NCBI GenBank assembly: GCA_964035775.1
Contig: OZ038315.1
Location: 18,223,080-18,287,079, forward strand
DNA from: Osedax frankpressi
Lineage: Eukaryota > Annelida > Polychaeta > Sabellida > Siboglinidae
Reading direction: 5' to 3'
Length of the DNA stretch: 64,000 bases
Shown here one piece after another: positions 42,214 to 56,035 of this stretch (within the stretch, counting starts at the first letter, position 1; every line of letters starts with the position of its first letter). Below the pieces are notes generated by a model, which saw nothing but the letters and a program-made list of their open reading frames with translations, was not told where the DNA came from and searched no databases. The position numbers and the translations under genes were made by a program.

Positions 42214-42586
42214 ACTATGCCAATTCAGAATGATAGTCAAATGCATACGCCAATCGGTGTACATTATACGTTGTAGTGCTTACGGTGTACGCCGTACAAT
42301 GTACATTGTACGGTAACCATAAGAACTATTGACAAATATTCCAAAGTTAAGTATTACGCAGACATTATATCTAAAGACATGGAGTAAGTATTGTATATGA
42401 ATTATTAATAATATGAATTATGTAATACTAATTTATCAAAGCATAATATCTATAGTATTTATAATATTAATACATTTTAGTGAAACAGAACTTGAATTTA
42501 CTAAGAAATTAGATGATGTAGTTTCATCAATAGTCGAATACTTCTTTCAGCCATCTCTTAATCACTTGCAATCTAGATTATCTTAG
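42214..42586 (+). pseudogene. PGM2 exon 16/17 duplicate, copy 5
   Basis: Exon 16-like 42214..42383, exon 17-like 42481..42586. The 3' flank matches copies 2 and 6 (GTGTAGTCTTTAACC). Confidence 0.9.
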
Positions 42587-43097
42587 AGCATAATAGTGTA
42601 GTCTTTAACCTCAAATGCCATCATTAATTATATTGTTAACGAAGTATTTTATTGTTTATAAAATGCTTTTGTAATAATTAATATTATTTAATATATATTA
42701 AATAAAATATTATATTGGTACATTTTTATTTTTGTATAAAATATAACATTCAATATATTTATATTCATTTGTATACTAGTTATTTAACATAATAAAAGAG
42801 TATTTCGATGCTTAACAAATTCTTGTAAGTATAGTATACATTTGCTTGCATGTAATGCATACTTAGAAAACATTTCAAAAATACAATTACTGAAATAAAA
42901 ACATTTCATAAAATAAACTATAACAATTATAAAAGTAAATGCATGCATTTATAATGCACACATAAAACATTATGATAAAATCAGTTTTAAAGTAATCATA
43001 AAATGTTAAAAAAAAATATATTGGATATGTTAAAAAGTAATATTTAAAGATACAAATGAACTGTGAAGAAATATTTACTTTTGATAGTGTGATCATA

Positions 43098-44074
43098 TTA
43101 ATAAAAATGACATTTAATATGCTTCTTTGGTAATATATAGGAATCATTTTTACCAACTAGAATAATATTACTATAATTATTTGTTAACGTAAAATAATAA
43201 ACCATAGATGAAATAAAGAAGTATCTATTTAGATTAAATGCCTCGATGTGTCTTTTTTCATATTCCGATTTCATTTCACAGAAACTTAACTTTATTTTAA
43301 TTCTTTTCAAAATTCTAATTAGTCTCCCGCTGAATTCAGAATAAGGTAACATCTTTTTCGTATAGTTGTACGATCTCGTGGTCTATCGATACAATGTTAA
43401 ATATAATGTAAATATAATATTCATAGCGTTGGGATTTCCATAATATTAGTGATAATTTTAAATAAAATGGATACGAACTGGTAGGTTAGGTACATAAATG
43501 TTATTATTGATGATTTCCAAGGCTCTGTCGGAATAAGTAACCTGCTAATTCATATTGTATTATTGATGTTAGTTGTTCAGTATTGTATCAAGTTATGGAA
43601 AGAGAATATAAGTTTTAAATAATAAAACCATATTGAATTAATAGTAGAACATAATAAAAACATTACTTAATTAATAACTATTTAAATATAATTTTATAAC
43701 CTCTTTAGATTTGTTGGATAAATGTATTATATCGGATGATATATTCTGTAAATTATTACTTAAATTAAATAGAAAATATATATATATAAAGATTTTAGAA
43801 TATTTTGAATGACCTTTTTAATTCCAGATTCAAATATGCAAATTCTTTCAAACGGTTTATTGAATTTCTTATATTTATTATACCACCATTTTCCATTAAT
43901 CTCAACTAATGTTGCCAAGTTATACGTTGTTAAATGAGAACGAATTTTAATTGCGTCCAATACTATAAATTCAAATTCAGGATATTGTTGGTAGAATTGT
44001 CTCATCAATTCATTTTCATTAATATCTTTTTCATTACATTCAATAATAGAATTGATATTATTCAATATCGACCA
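43098..44074 (-). pseudogene. Antisense exon pair A/B, array unit 6
   Basis: Frame A 44074..43760 (SHL), frame B 43352..43098. Belongs with units 3 and 8. Confidence 0.45.
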
Positions 44075-45386
44075 CTGTAATGTTATGTAATCGTTAATAA
44101 TATAGATAAATATATTAATAATACTATAATTAAAAAAATCGTTAATAATATAATATAGATAAATACATTAATAATACAATAATTAAAATTATTTATATAA
44201 AATTCATTTTAAAAATAATATACTCATGAATATATTAATTTTAAAAGCATGTTTATATTTTTTTAAGAAACTATCCAAATTATCAAATACAAATATGTAA
44301 AACTAGATGATAATTATTTGAAAGTAAATAATATATAAAAACCTACTAATAATTCATATGTTTTATTTAAATTCCTACATAATAATTGATGTTTAAAATT
44401 TTAAAATTAATTATCATACATGATCATGGCAGATAACATATATGCTATAATCGTAATTTATTCATTTATAATAATTATTTAATATTATTTGATTAGTATA
44501 ATAATTATTAGAGTAATATAACTTCGGTGTAATTAACAATTTAAAACCCGCATGTTAAAAGATGGGATTTTATATAACAATGACATGCTTTTAAACTAGA
44601 AAATGTGAAATGTTTTTAACTCTAAATTAAAATAATAAGAATAATGATCTAAAATATCAATAATATAAATCAATTTGATAGATTTAATTTTTTAATTTTA
44701 AATTGAAAAACCATCTGGGGAGAGTTCATGATGCAATATTTAGATTAGGTTTATTTGATCTTATATTGAATATTTTAAAATATTTCAATTTCATTTGACC
44801 TATTAAGACCACCTACCGAGATTTTTTTAAAAGGTCAATAAATATTAAATTAATTTAATCTTGGCTTTAATTATATATTCGGATTAATATATAAAACCAA
44901 ATACTCTTGTACATTTTAGAATACAATATGTTTTATTAATACTCCATTGTCCAGTATAGTTAATTAAAATTATATAACTCATGACACATGAATTTATTTT
45001 TAAAGTATAATTTATTAAAATATATAGAATAAACTAATATTTTAAGTTTGGTATAAATTTTATTACATAAGGAATAAGTTGGAGAATAAATAGTAAATTG
45101 GAAACATTTAAAATTCAATATATGATTTGCTTGTGTTTAAATAAGAGGGTTACCATTATAACATATATCATTATAATGATACATATACTATACAATTCTT
45201 ATATCACAAGAGTTTTACATAAGAATTTTATATAACACTTATCACCCAAAATCTAATGTTATTTTTTTGAAAAATATATTGATTACATTTCTGTATATCA
45301 CATTAAATTGTTAAATCAATTAAATAAGTACAATTTCTTTATATCATTTATACAGGTTCCTATCTTTCTTATACAAACTGATACAA

Positions 45387-45759
45387 ACTATGCCAATTCA
45401 GAATGATAGTCAAATGCATACGCCAATCGGTGTACATTATACGTTGTAGTGCTTACGGTGTACGCCGTACAATGTACATTGTACGGTAACCATAAGAACT
45501 ATTGACAAATATTCCAAAGTTAAGTATTACGCAGACATTATATCTAAAGACATGGAGTAAGTATTGTATATGAATTATTAATAATATGAATTATGTAATA
45601 CTAATTTATCAAAGCATAATATCTATAGTATTTATAATATTAATACATTTTAGTGAAACAGAACTTGAATTTACTAAGAAATTAGATGATGTAGTTTCAT
45701 CAATAGTCGAATACTTCTTTCAGCCATCTCTTAATCACTTGCAATCTAGATTATCTTAG
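45387..45759 (+). pseudogene. PGM2 exon 16/17 duplicate, copy 6
   Basis: Exon 16-like 45387..45556, exon 17-like 45654..45759. Carries the 10-bp upstream duplication and ELEF, like copies 2, 4 and 5. Confidence 0.9.
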
Positions 45760-46270
45760 AGCATAATAGTGTAGTCTTTAACCTCAAATGCCATCATTAA
45801 TTATATTGTTAACGAAGTATTTTATTGTTTATAAAATGCTTTTGTAATAATTAATATTATTTAATATATATTAAATAAAATATTATATTGGTACATTTTT
45901 ATTTTTGTATAAAATATAACATTCAATATATTTATATTCATTTGTATACTAGTTATTTAACATAATAAAAGAGTATTTCGATGCTTAACAAATTCTTGTA
46001 AGTATAGTATACATTTGCTTGCATGTAATGCATACTTAGAAAACATTTCAAAAATACAATTACTGAAATAAAAACATTTCATAAAATAAACTATAACAAT
46101 TATAAAAGTAAATGCATGCATTTATAATGCACACATAAAACATTATGATAAAATCAGTTTTAAAGTAATCATAAAATGTTAAAAAAAAATATATTGGATA
46201 TGTTAAAAAGTAATATTTAAAGATACAAATGAACTGTGAAGAAATATTTACTTTTGATAGTGTGATCATA

Positions 46271-47251
46271 TTAATAAAAATGACATTTAATATGCTTCTT
46301 TGGTAATATATAGGAATCATTTTTACCAACTAGAATAATATTACTATAATTATTTGTTAACGTAAAATAATAAACCATAGATGAAATAAAGAAGTATCTA
46401 TTTAGATTAAATGCCTCGATGTGTCTTTTTTCATATTCCGATTTCATTTCACAGAAACTTAACTTTATTTTAATTCTTTTCAAAATTCTAATTAGTCTCC
46501 CGCTGAATTCAGAATAAGGTAACATCTTTTTCGTATAGTTGTACGATCTCGTGGTCTATCGATACAATGTTAAATATAATGTAAATATAATATGCATAGC
46601 GTGTGGATTTCTATAATCTTAGTGCTAATTTTAAATAAAATGGATACGAACTGGTAGGTTAGGTACATAAATGTTATTATTGATGATTTCCAAGGCTCTG
46701 TCGGAATAAGTAACCTGCTAATTCATATTGTATTATTGATGTTAGTTGTTCAGAATTGTATCAAGTTATGGAAAGAGAATATAAGTTTTAAATAATAAAA
46801 CCATATTGAATTAATAGTAGAACATAATAAAAACATTACTTAATTAATTAATAACTATTTAAATATCATTTTATAACCTCTTTAGATTTGTTGGATAAAT
46901 GTATTATATCGGATGATATATTCTGTAAATTATTACTTAAATTAAATAGAAAATATATATATATAAAGATTTTAGAATATTTTGAATGACCTTTTTAATT
47001 CCAGATTCAAATATGCAAATTCTTTCAAACGGTTTATTGAATTTCTTATATTTATTATACCACCATTTTCCATTAATCTCAACTAATGTTGCCAAGTTAT
47101 ACGTTGTTAAACGAGAACGAATTTTAATTGCGTCCAATACTATAAATTCAAATTCAGGATATTGTTGGTAGAATTGTCTCATCAATTCATTTTCATTAAT
47201 ATCTTTTTCATTACATTCAATAATAGAATTGATATTATTCAATATCGACCA
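46271..47251 (-). pseudogene. Antisense exon pair A/B, array unit 7
   Basis: Frame A 47251..46937 (SRL, CNEK), frame B 46525..46271. The DNA upstream of B (GCGTGTGGATTTCTATAATC) is shared with unit 9, not with its neighbours. Confidence 0.45.
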
Positions 47252-48557
47252 CTGTAATGTTATGTAATCGTTAATAATATAGATAAATATATTAATAATA
47301 CTATAATTAAAAAAATCGTTAATAATATAATATAGATAAATACATTAATAATACAATAATTAAAATTATTTATATAAAATTCATTTTAAAAATAATATAC
47401 CTATGAATATATTAATTTTAAAAGCATGTTTATATTTTTTTAAGAAACTATCCAAATTATCAAATACAAATATGTAAAACTAGATGATAATTATTTGAAA
47501 GTAAATAATATATAAAAACCTACTAATAATTCATATGTTTTATTTAAATTCCTACATAATAATTGATGTTTAAAATTTTAAAATTAATTATCATACATGA
47601 TCATGGCAGATAACATATATGCTATAATCGTAATTTATTCATTTATAATAATTATTTAATATTATTTGATTAGTATAATAATTATTAGAGTAATATAACT
47701 TCGGTGTGATTAACAATTTAAAACCCGCATGTTAAAAGATGGGATTTTATATAACAATGACATGCTTTTAAACTAGAAAATGTGAAATGTTTTCAACTCT
47801 AAATTAAAATAATAAGAATACTGATCTAAAATATCAATAATATTGATCAATTTGATAGATTTAATTTTTTAATTTTAAATTGAAAAACCACCTGGGGAGA
47901 GTTCATGATGCAATATTTAGATTAGGTTTATTTGATCTTATATTGAATATTTTAAAATATTTCAATTTCATTTGACCTATTAAGACCACCTACCGAGATT
48001 TTTTTTACGAGGTCAATAAATATTAAATTAATTTAATCTTGGCTTTAATTATATATTCGGATTAATATATAAAACCAAATACTCTTGTACATTTTAGAAT
48101 ACAATATGTTTTATTAATACTCCATTGTCCAGTATAGTTAATTAAAATTATATAACTCATGACACATGAATTTATTTTTAAAGTATAATTTATTAAAATA
48201 TATAGAATAAACTAATATTTTAAGTTTGCTATAAATTTTAATACATAAGGACTAATTTGGAGAATAAATAGTAAATTGGAAACATTTAAAATTCAATATA
48301 TGGTTTGCTTATGTTTCAATAAGAGGGTTATCATTATAACATATATCATTATAATGACACATATACTATACAATTCTTATATCACAAGAGTTTTACATAA
48401 CAATTTTGTATAACGCTTATCATCCAAAAACTAATGTTATTTTTTTAAAAAATATATTGATTAAATTTCTATATATGTTATCACATTAAATTGTTAAATC
48501 AATTAAATAAGTACAATTTTTATATCATTTATACAGGTTCCTATCTTTCTTATACAA

Positions 48558-48934
48558 ACTATGCCAATTCATAATGATAGTCAAATGCATACGCCAATCG
48601 GTGTACATTATACGTTGTAGTACGTACAGTTTACGCCGTACAATGTACATTGTACGGTAACCATAATAACTAGTGACAAAGATTCCAAAGTTAAGTATTA
48701 CGCAGACATTATATCTAAAGACATGGAGTAAGTATCGTATATGAATTATTAATAATATGAATATATTATGTAATACTAATTTATCAAAGCATAATATCTA
48801 TAGTATTTATAATATTAATACATTTTAGTGAAACAGAACTTGAACTTACTAAGAAATTAGATGATGCAGTTTCATCAATAGTCGAATACTTCTTTCAGCC
48901 ATCTCTTAATCACTTGCAATCTAGATTATCTTAG
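48558..48934 (+). pseudogene. PGM2 exon 16/17 duplicate, copy 7
   Basis: Exon 16-like 48558..48727, exon 17-like 48829..48934. Lacks the 10-bp upstream duplication. DDVV reads DDAV in exon 17, and intron 16 is four bases longer, as in copies 8 and 9. Confidence 0.9.
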
Positions 48935-49440
48935 AGCATAATAGTGTAGTCTTCAACCTCAAATGCCATCATTAATTATATTGTTAATGAAGTATTTTTA
49001 TTGTTTATAAAATGCTTTTGTAATAATTAATATTATTTAATATATATTAAATAAAATATTATATTGGTACATTTTTATTTTTGTATAAAATATAACATTC
49101 AATATATTTATTTGTATAATAGTTATTTAACATAATAAAAGAGTATTTCGATGCTTAACAAATTCTTGTAAGTATAGTATACATTTGCTTGCATGTAATG
49201 CATACTTAGAAAACATTTCAAAAATACAATTACTGAAATAAAAACATTTCATAAAATAAACTATAACAATTATAAAAGTAAATGCATGCATTTATAATGC
49301 ACACATAAAACATTATGATAAAATCAGTTTTAAAGTAATCATAAAATGTTAAAAAAAAATATATTGGATATGTTAAAAAGTAATATTTAAAGATACAAAT
49401 GAACTGTGAAGAAATATTTACTTTTGATAGTGTGATCATA

Positions 49441-50417
49441 TTAATAAAAATGACATTTAATATGCTTCTTTGGTAATATATAGGAATCATTTTTACCAAC
49501 TAGAATAATATTACTATAATTATTTGTTAACGTAAAATAATAAACCATAGATGAAATAAAGAAGTATCTATTTAGATTAAATGCCTCGATGTGTCTTTTT
49601 TCATATTCCGATTTCATTTCACAGAAACTTAACTTTATTTTAATTCTTTTCAAAATTCTAATTAGTCTCCCGCTGAATTCAGAATAAGGTAACATCTTTT
49701 TCGTATAGTTGTACGATCTCGTGGTCTATCGATACAATGTTAAATATAATGTAAATATAATATTCATAGCGTTGGGATTTCCATAATATTAGTGATAATT
49801 TTAAATAAAATGGATACGAACTGGTAGGTTAGGTACATAAATGTTATTATTGATGATTTCCAAGGCTCTGTCGGAATAAGTAACCTGCTAATTCATATTG
49901 TATTATTGATGTTAGTTGTTCAGTATTGTATCAAGTTATGGAAAGAGAATATAAGTTTTAAATAATAAAACCATATTGAATTAATAGTAGAACATAATAA
50001 AAACATTACTTAATTAATAACTATTTAAATATAATTTTATAACCTCTTTAGATTTGTTGGATAAATGTATTATATCGGATGATATATTCTGTAAATTATT
50101 ACTTAAATTAAATAGAAAATATATATATATAAAGATTTTAGAATATTTTGAATGACCTTTTTAATTCCAGATTCAAATATGCAAATTCTTTCAAACGGTT
50201 TATTGAATTTCTTATATTTATTATACCACCATTTTCCATTAATCTCAACTAATGTTGCCAAGTTATACGTTGTTAAATGAGAACGAATTTTAATTGCGTC
50301 CAATACTATAAATTCAAATTCAGGATATTGTTGGTAGAATTGTCTCATCAATTCATTTTCATTAATATCTTTTTCATTACATTCAATAATAGAATTGATA
50401 TTATTCAATATCGACCA
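49441..50417 (-). pseudogene. Antisense exon pair A/B, array unit 8
   Basis: Frame A 50417..50103 (SHL), frame B 49695..49441, as in units 3 and 6. Confidence 0.45.
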
Positions 50418-51723
50418 CTGTAATGTTATGTAATCGTTAATAATATAGATAAATATATTAATAATACTATAATTAAAAAAATCGTTAATAATATAATATA
50501 GATAAATACATTAATAATACAATAATTAAAATTATTTATATAAAATTCATTTTAAAAATAATATACTCATGAATATATTAATTTTAAAAGCATGTTTATA
50601 TTTTTTTAAGAAACTATCCAAATTATCAAATACAAATATGTAAAACTAGATGATAATTATTTGAAAGTAAATAATATATAAAAACCTACTAATAATTCAT
50701 ATGTTTTATTTAAATTCCTACATAATAATTGATGTTTAAAATTTTAAAATTAATTATCATACATGATCATGGCAGATAACATATATGCGATAATCGTAAT
50801 TTATTCATTTATAATAATTATTTAATATTATTTGATTAGTATAATAATTATTAGAGTAATATAACTTCGGTGTGATTAACAATTTAAAACCCGCATGTTA
50901 AAAGATGGGATTTTATATAACAATGACATGCTTTTAAACTAGAAAATGTGAAATGTTTTCAACTCTAAATTAAAATAATAAGAATACTGATCTAAAATAT
51001 CAATAATATTGATCAATTTGATAGATTTAATTTTTTAATTTTAAATTGAAAAACCATCTGGGGAGAGTTCATGATGTAATATTTAGATTAGGTTTATTTG
51101 ATCTTATATTGAATATTTTAAAATACTTCAATTTCATTTGACCTATTAAGACCACCTACCGAGATTTTTTTTACGAGGTCAATAAATATTAAATTAATTT
51201 AATCTTGGCTTTAATTATATATTCGGATTAATATATAAAACCAAATACTCTTGTACATTTTAGAATACAATATGTTTTATTAATACTCCATTGTCCAGTA
51301 TAGTTAATTAAAATTATATAACTCATGACACATGAATTTATTTTTAAAGTATAATTTATTAAAATATATAGAATAAACTAATATTTTAAGTTTGGTATAA
51401 ATTTTAATACATAAGGACTAATTTGGAGAATAAATAGTAAATTGGAAACATTTAAAATTCAATATATGGTTTGCTTATGTTTCAATAAGAGGGTTATCAT
51501 TATAACATATATCATTATAATGACACATATACTATACAATTCTTATATCACAAGAGTTTTACATAACAATTTTGTATAACACTTATCATCCAAAAACTAA
51601 TGTTATTTTTTTAAAAAATATATTGATTAAATTTCTATATATGTTATCACATTAAATTGTTAAATCAATTAAATAAGTACAATTTTTATATCATTTATAC
51701 AGGTTCCTATCTTTCTTATACAA

Positions 51724-52100
51724 ACTATGCCAATTCAGAATGATAGTCAAATGCATACGCCAATCGGTGTACATTATACGTTGTAGTACGTACAGTTTAC
51801 GCCGTACAATGTACATTGTACGGTAACCATAATAACTAGTGACAAAGATTCCAAAGTTAAGTATTACGCAGACATTATATCTAAAGACATTGAGTAAGTA
51901 TCGTATATGAATTATTAATAATATGAATATATTATGTAATACTAATTTATCAAAGCATAATATCTATAGTATTTATAATATTAATACATTTTAGTGAAAC
52001 AGAACTTGAACTTACTAAGAAATTAGATGATGTAGTTTCATCAATAGTCGAATACTTCTTTCAGCCATCTCTTAATCACTTGCAATCTAGATTATCTTAG
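51724..52100 (+). pseudogene. PGM2 exon 16/17 duplicate, copy 8
   Basis: Exon 16-like 51724..51893, exon 17-like 51995..52100. The last codons of the exon 16 copy read KDI for KDM. Confidence 0.9.
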
Positions 52101-52611
52101 AGCATAATAGTGTAGTCTTCAACCTCAAATGCCATCATTAATTATATTGTTAATGAAGTATTTTTATTGTTTATAAAATGCTTTTGTAATAATTAATATT
52201 ATTTAATATATATTAAATAAAATATTATATTGGTACATTTTTATTTTTGTATAAAATATAACATTCAATATATTTATATTCATTTGTATACTAGTTATTT
52301 AACATAATAAAAGAGTATTTCGATGCTTAACAAATTCTTGTAAGTATAGTATACATTTGCTTGCATGTAATGCATACTTAGAAAACATTTCAAAAATACA
52401 ATTACTGAAATAAAAACATTTCATAAAATAAACTATAACAATTATAAAAGTAAATGCATGCGTTTATAATGCACACATAAAACATTATGATAAAATCAGT
52501 TTTAAAGCAATCATAAAATGTTAAAAAAATATATATTGGATATGTTAAAAAGTAATATTAAAGATACAAATGAACCGTGAAGAAATATTTACTTTTGATA
52601 GTGTGATCATA

Positions 52612-53592
52612 TTAATAAAAATGACATTTAATATGCTTCTTTGGTAATATATAGGAATCATTTTTACCAACTAGAATAATATTACTATAATTATTTGTTA
52701 ACGTAAAATAATAAACCATAGATGAAATAAAGAAGTATCTATTTAGATTAAATGCCTCGATGTGTCTTTTTTCATATTCCGATTTCATTTCACAGAAACT
52801 TAACTTTATTTTAATTCTTTTCAAAATTCGAATTAATCTCCCGCTGAATTCAGAATAAGGTAACATCTTTTTCGTATAGTTGTACGATCTCGTGGTCTAT
52901 CGATACAATGTTAAATATAATGTAAATATAATATGCATAGCGTGTGGATTTCTATAATCTTAGTGCTAATTTTAAATAAAATGGATACGAACTGGTAGGT
53001 TAGGTACATAAATGTTATTATTGATGATTTCCAAGGCTCTGTCGGAATAAGTAACCTGCTAATTCATATTGTATTATTGATGTTAGTTGTTCAGAATTGT
53101 ATCAAGTTATGGAAAGAGAATATAAGTTTTAAATAATAAAACCATATTGAATTAATAGTAGAACATAATCAAAACATTAATTAATTAATTAATAACTATT
53201 TAAATTTCATTTTATAACCTCTTTAGATTTGTTGGATAAAGGTATTATATCGGATGATATATTCTGTAAATTATTACTTACATTAAATAGAAAATATATA
53301 TATATAAAGATTTTAGAATATTTTGAATGACCTTTTTAATTCCAGATTCAAATATGCAAATTCTTTCAAACGGTTTATTGAATTTCTTATATTTATTATA
53401 CCACCATTTTCCATTAATCTCAACTAATGTTGCCAAGTTATACGTTGTTAAACGAGAACGGATTTTAATTGCGTCCAATACTATAAATTCAAATTCAGGA
53501 TATTGTTGGTAGAATTGACTCATCAATTCATTTTCATTAATATCTTTTTCATTCCATTCAATAATAGAATTGATATTATTCAATATCGACCA
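52612..53592 (-). pseudogene. Antisense exon pair A/B, array unit 9
   Basis: Frame A 53592..53278 (WNEK and a final M, as in unit 1; MSQFY for MRQFY), frame B 52866..52612. The spacer upstream of A lacks one ~60-bp duplicated stretch that the other units have. Confidence 0.45.
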
Positions 53593-54850
53593 CTGTAATG
53601 TTATGTAATCGTTAATAATATAGATAAATACATTAATAATACAATAATTAAAATTATTTATATAAAATTCATTTTAAAAATAATATACTCATGAATATAT
53701 TAATTTTAAAAGCATGTTTATATTTTTTTAAGAAACTATCAAAATTATCAAATACAAATATGTAAAACTAGATGATAATTATTTGAAAGTAAATAATATA
53801 TAAAAACCTACCAATAATTCATATGTTTTATTTAAATACCTACATAATAATTCATTCGTAAAATGTTATAATTAATTATCATACATGATCATGGCAGATA
53901 ACATATATGCTATAATCGTAATTTATTCATTTATAATAATTAGTTAATATTATTTGATTAGTATAATAATTATTAGAGTAATATAACTTCGGTGTAATTA
54001 ACAATTTAAAAACCGCATGTTAAAAGATGGGATTTTATATAACAATGACATGCTTTTAAACTAGAAAACGTGAAATGTTTTTAACTCTAAATTAAAATAA
54101 TAAGAATACTGATCTAAAATGTCAATAATATTGATCAATTTGATAGATTTAATTTTTTAAATTTAAATTGAAAAACCATCTGGGGAGAGTTCATGGTGCA
54201 ATATTTAGATTAGGTTTATTTGATCTTATATTGAATATTTTAAAATATTTCAATTTCAATTTAATTTGACCTATTAAGACCACCTACCGAGATTTTTTTA
54301 AAAGGTCAATAAATATTAAATTAATTTAATCTTGGCTTTAATTATATATTCGGATTAATATATAAAACCAAATACTCTTGTACATTTTAGAATACAATAT
54401 GTTTTATTAATACTCCATTGTCCAGTATAGTTAATTAAAATTATATAACTCATGACACATGAATTTATTTTTAAAGTATAATTTATTAAAATATATAGAA
54501 TAAACTAATATTTTAAGTTTGGTATAAATTTTAATACATAAGGACTAAGTTGGAGAATAAATAGTAAATTGGAAACATTTAAAATTCAATATATGGTTTG
54601 CTTGTGTTTCAATAAGAGGGTTACCATTATAACATATATCATTATAATGACACATATACTATACAATTCTTATATCACAAGAGTTTTACATAACAATTTT
54701 GTATAACACTTATCATCCAAAAACTAATGTTATTTTTTTTATAAATATATTGATTAAATTTCTATATATGTTATCACATTAAATTGTTAAATCAATTAAA
54801 TAAGTACAATTTTTATATCATTTATACAGGTTCCTATCTTTCTTATACAA

Positions 54851-55228
54851 ACTATGCCAATTCAGAATGATAGTCAAATGCATACGCCAATCGGTGTACA
54901 TTATACGTTGTAGTGCGTACAGTTTACGCCGTACAGTGTACATTGTACGGTAACCATAATAACTAGTGACAAAGATTCCAAAGTTAAGTATTACGCAGAC
55001 ATTATATCTAAAGACATGGAGTAAGTATCGTATATAAATTATTAATAATATGAATATAGTATGTAATACTAATTTATCAAAGCATAATATCTATAGTATT
55101 TGTAATATTAATACATTTTAGTGAAACAGAACTTGAACTTACTAAGAAATTAGATGATGTAGTTTCATCAATAGTCGAATACTTCTTTCAGCCATCTCTT
55201 AATCACTTGCAATCCAGATTATCTTAGA
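54851..55228 (+). pseudogene. PGM2 exon 16/17 duplicate, copy 9
   Basis: Exon 16-like 54851..55020, exon 17-like 55123..55228. Keeps ELEL and the acceptor. The inserted segment reads CAGTGTACA where most copies read CAATGTACA. Confidence 0.9.
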
Positions 55229-55732
55229 GCGTAATAGTGTAGTCTTCAACCTCAAATACCATCATTAATTATATTGTTAATGAAGTATTTTTATTGTTTA
55301 TAAAATGCTTTTGTAATAATTAATATTATTTAATATATATTAAATAAAATATTATATTGGTACATTTTTATTTTTGTATAAAATATAACTTTCAATATAT
55401 TTATATTCATTTGTATAATAGTTATTTAACATAATAAATGAGTATTTCGATACAAATTCTTGTAAGTATAGTATAATTTTGCTTGCATGTAATGCATACT
55501 TAGAAAACATTTCAAAAATACAATTACTGAAATAAAACATTCCATAAAATATACTATAACAATTATAAAAGTAAATGTATGCGTTTATAATGCACACATA
55601 AAACATTATGATAAAATCAGTTTTAAAGCAATCATAAAATGTTAAAAAAAAGATATTGGATATGTTAAAAAGTAATATTTAAAGATACAAATGAATAGTG
55701 TAGAAATATATAATTTTGGTAGTGTGATCATA

Positions 55733-56030
55733 TTAATAAAAATGAGATTTAATATGCTTCTTTGGTAATATATAGGAATCATTTTTACCAACTAGAATAA
55801 TATTACTATAATTATTTGTTAACGTAAAATAATAAACCATAGATGAAATAAAGAAGTATCTATTTAGATTAAATGCCTCGATGTGTCTTTTTTCATATTC
55901 CGATTTCATTACACAGAAACGTAACTTTCTTTTAATTATTTTCAAAATTCTAATTAATCTCCCGCTGAATTCAGATTAAAATAACATATTTTTCGTATAG
56001 TTGTACGATCTCGTAGTCTATCGATAAAAT
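55733..56030 (-). pseudogene. Antisense frame B remnant, truncated unit 10
   Basis: Frame B only. The beginning is more changed than in any other copy (LRFCVMKSEYEK for LSFCEMKSEYEK, and the usual ATG is followed after two codons by TAA). Frame A is missing because the array ends here. Confidence 0.6.
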
Positions 56031-56035
56031 GTATA

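Larger units (their letters stand above)
26225..56035. repeat. Tandem array of a ~3.17-kb unit carrying the PGM2 3' end
   Basis: About 9.4 head-to-tail units. Spacing of the conserved ATG on the - strand is 3181, 3175, 3158, 3170, 3177, 3173, 3170 and 3171 bp. Each unit holds, in order: the end of PGM2 intron 15, exon 16, intron 16, exon 17, its 3' flank with AATAAA, antisense reading frame B, antisense frame A, and about 1.2 kb of AT-rich spacer. The first unit contains the functional PGM2 exons. The last stops just after frame B, near 56035, where it diverges from unit 1 after CTATCGATAAAATGT. The unit shows no terminal inverted repeats, reverse transcriptase or transposase, so it looks like a segmental tandem duplication expanded by unequal exchange, not a mobile element. 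Confidence 0.95.

Noticed and set aside
26225-56035. Array units as copies of a mobile element
   Set aside because: No terminal repeats, target-site duplications or element-coding genes seen, and the units are strictly head to tail with host exons inside.
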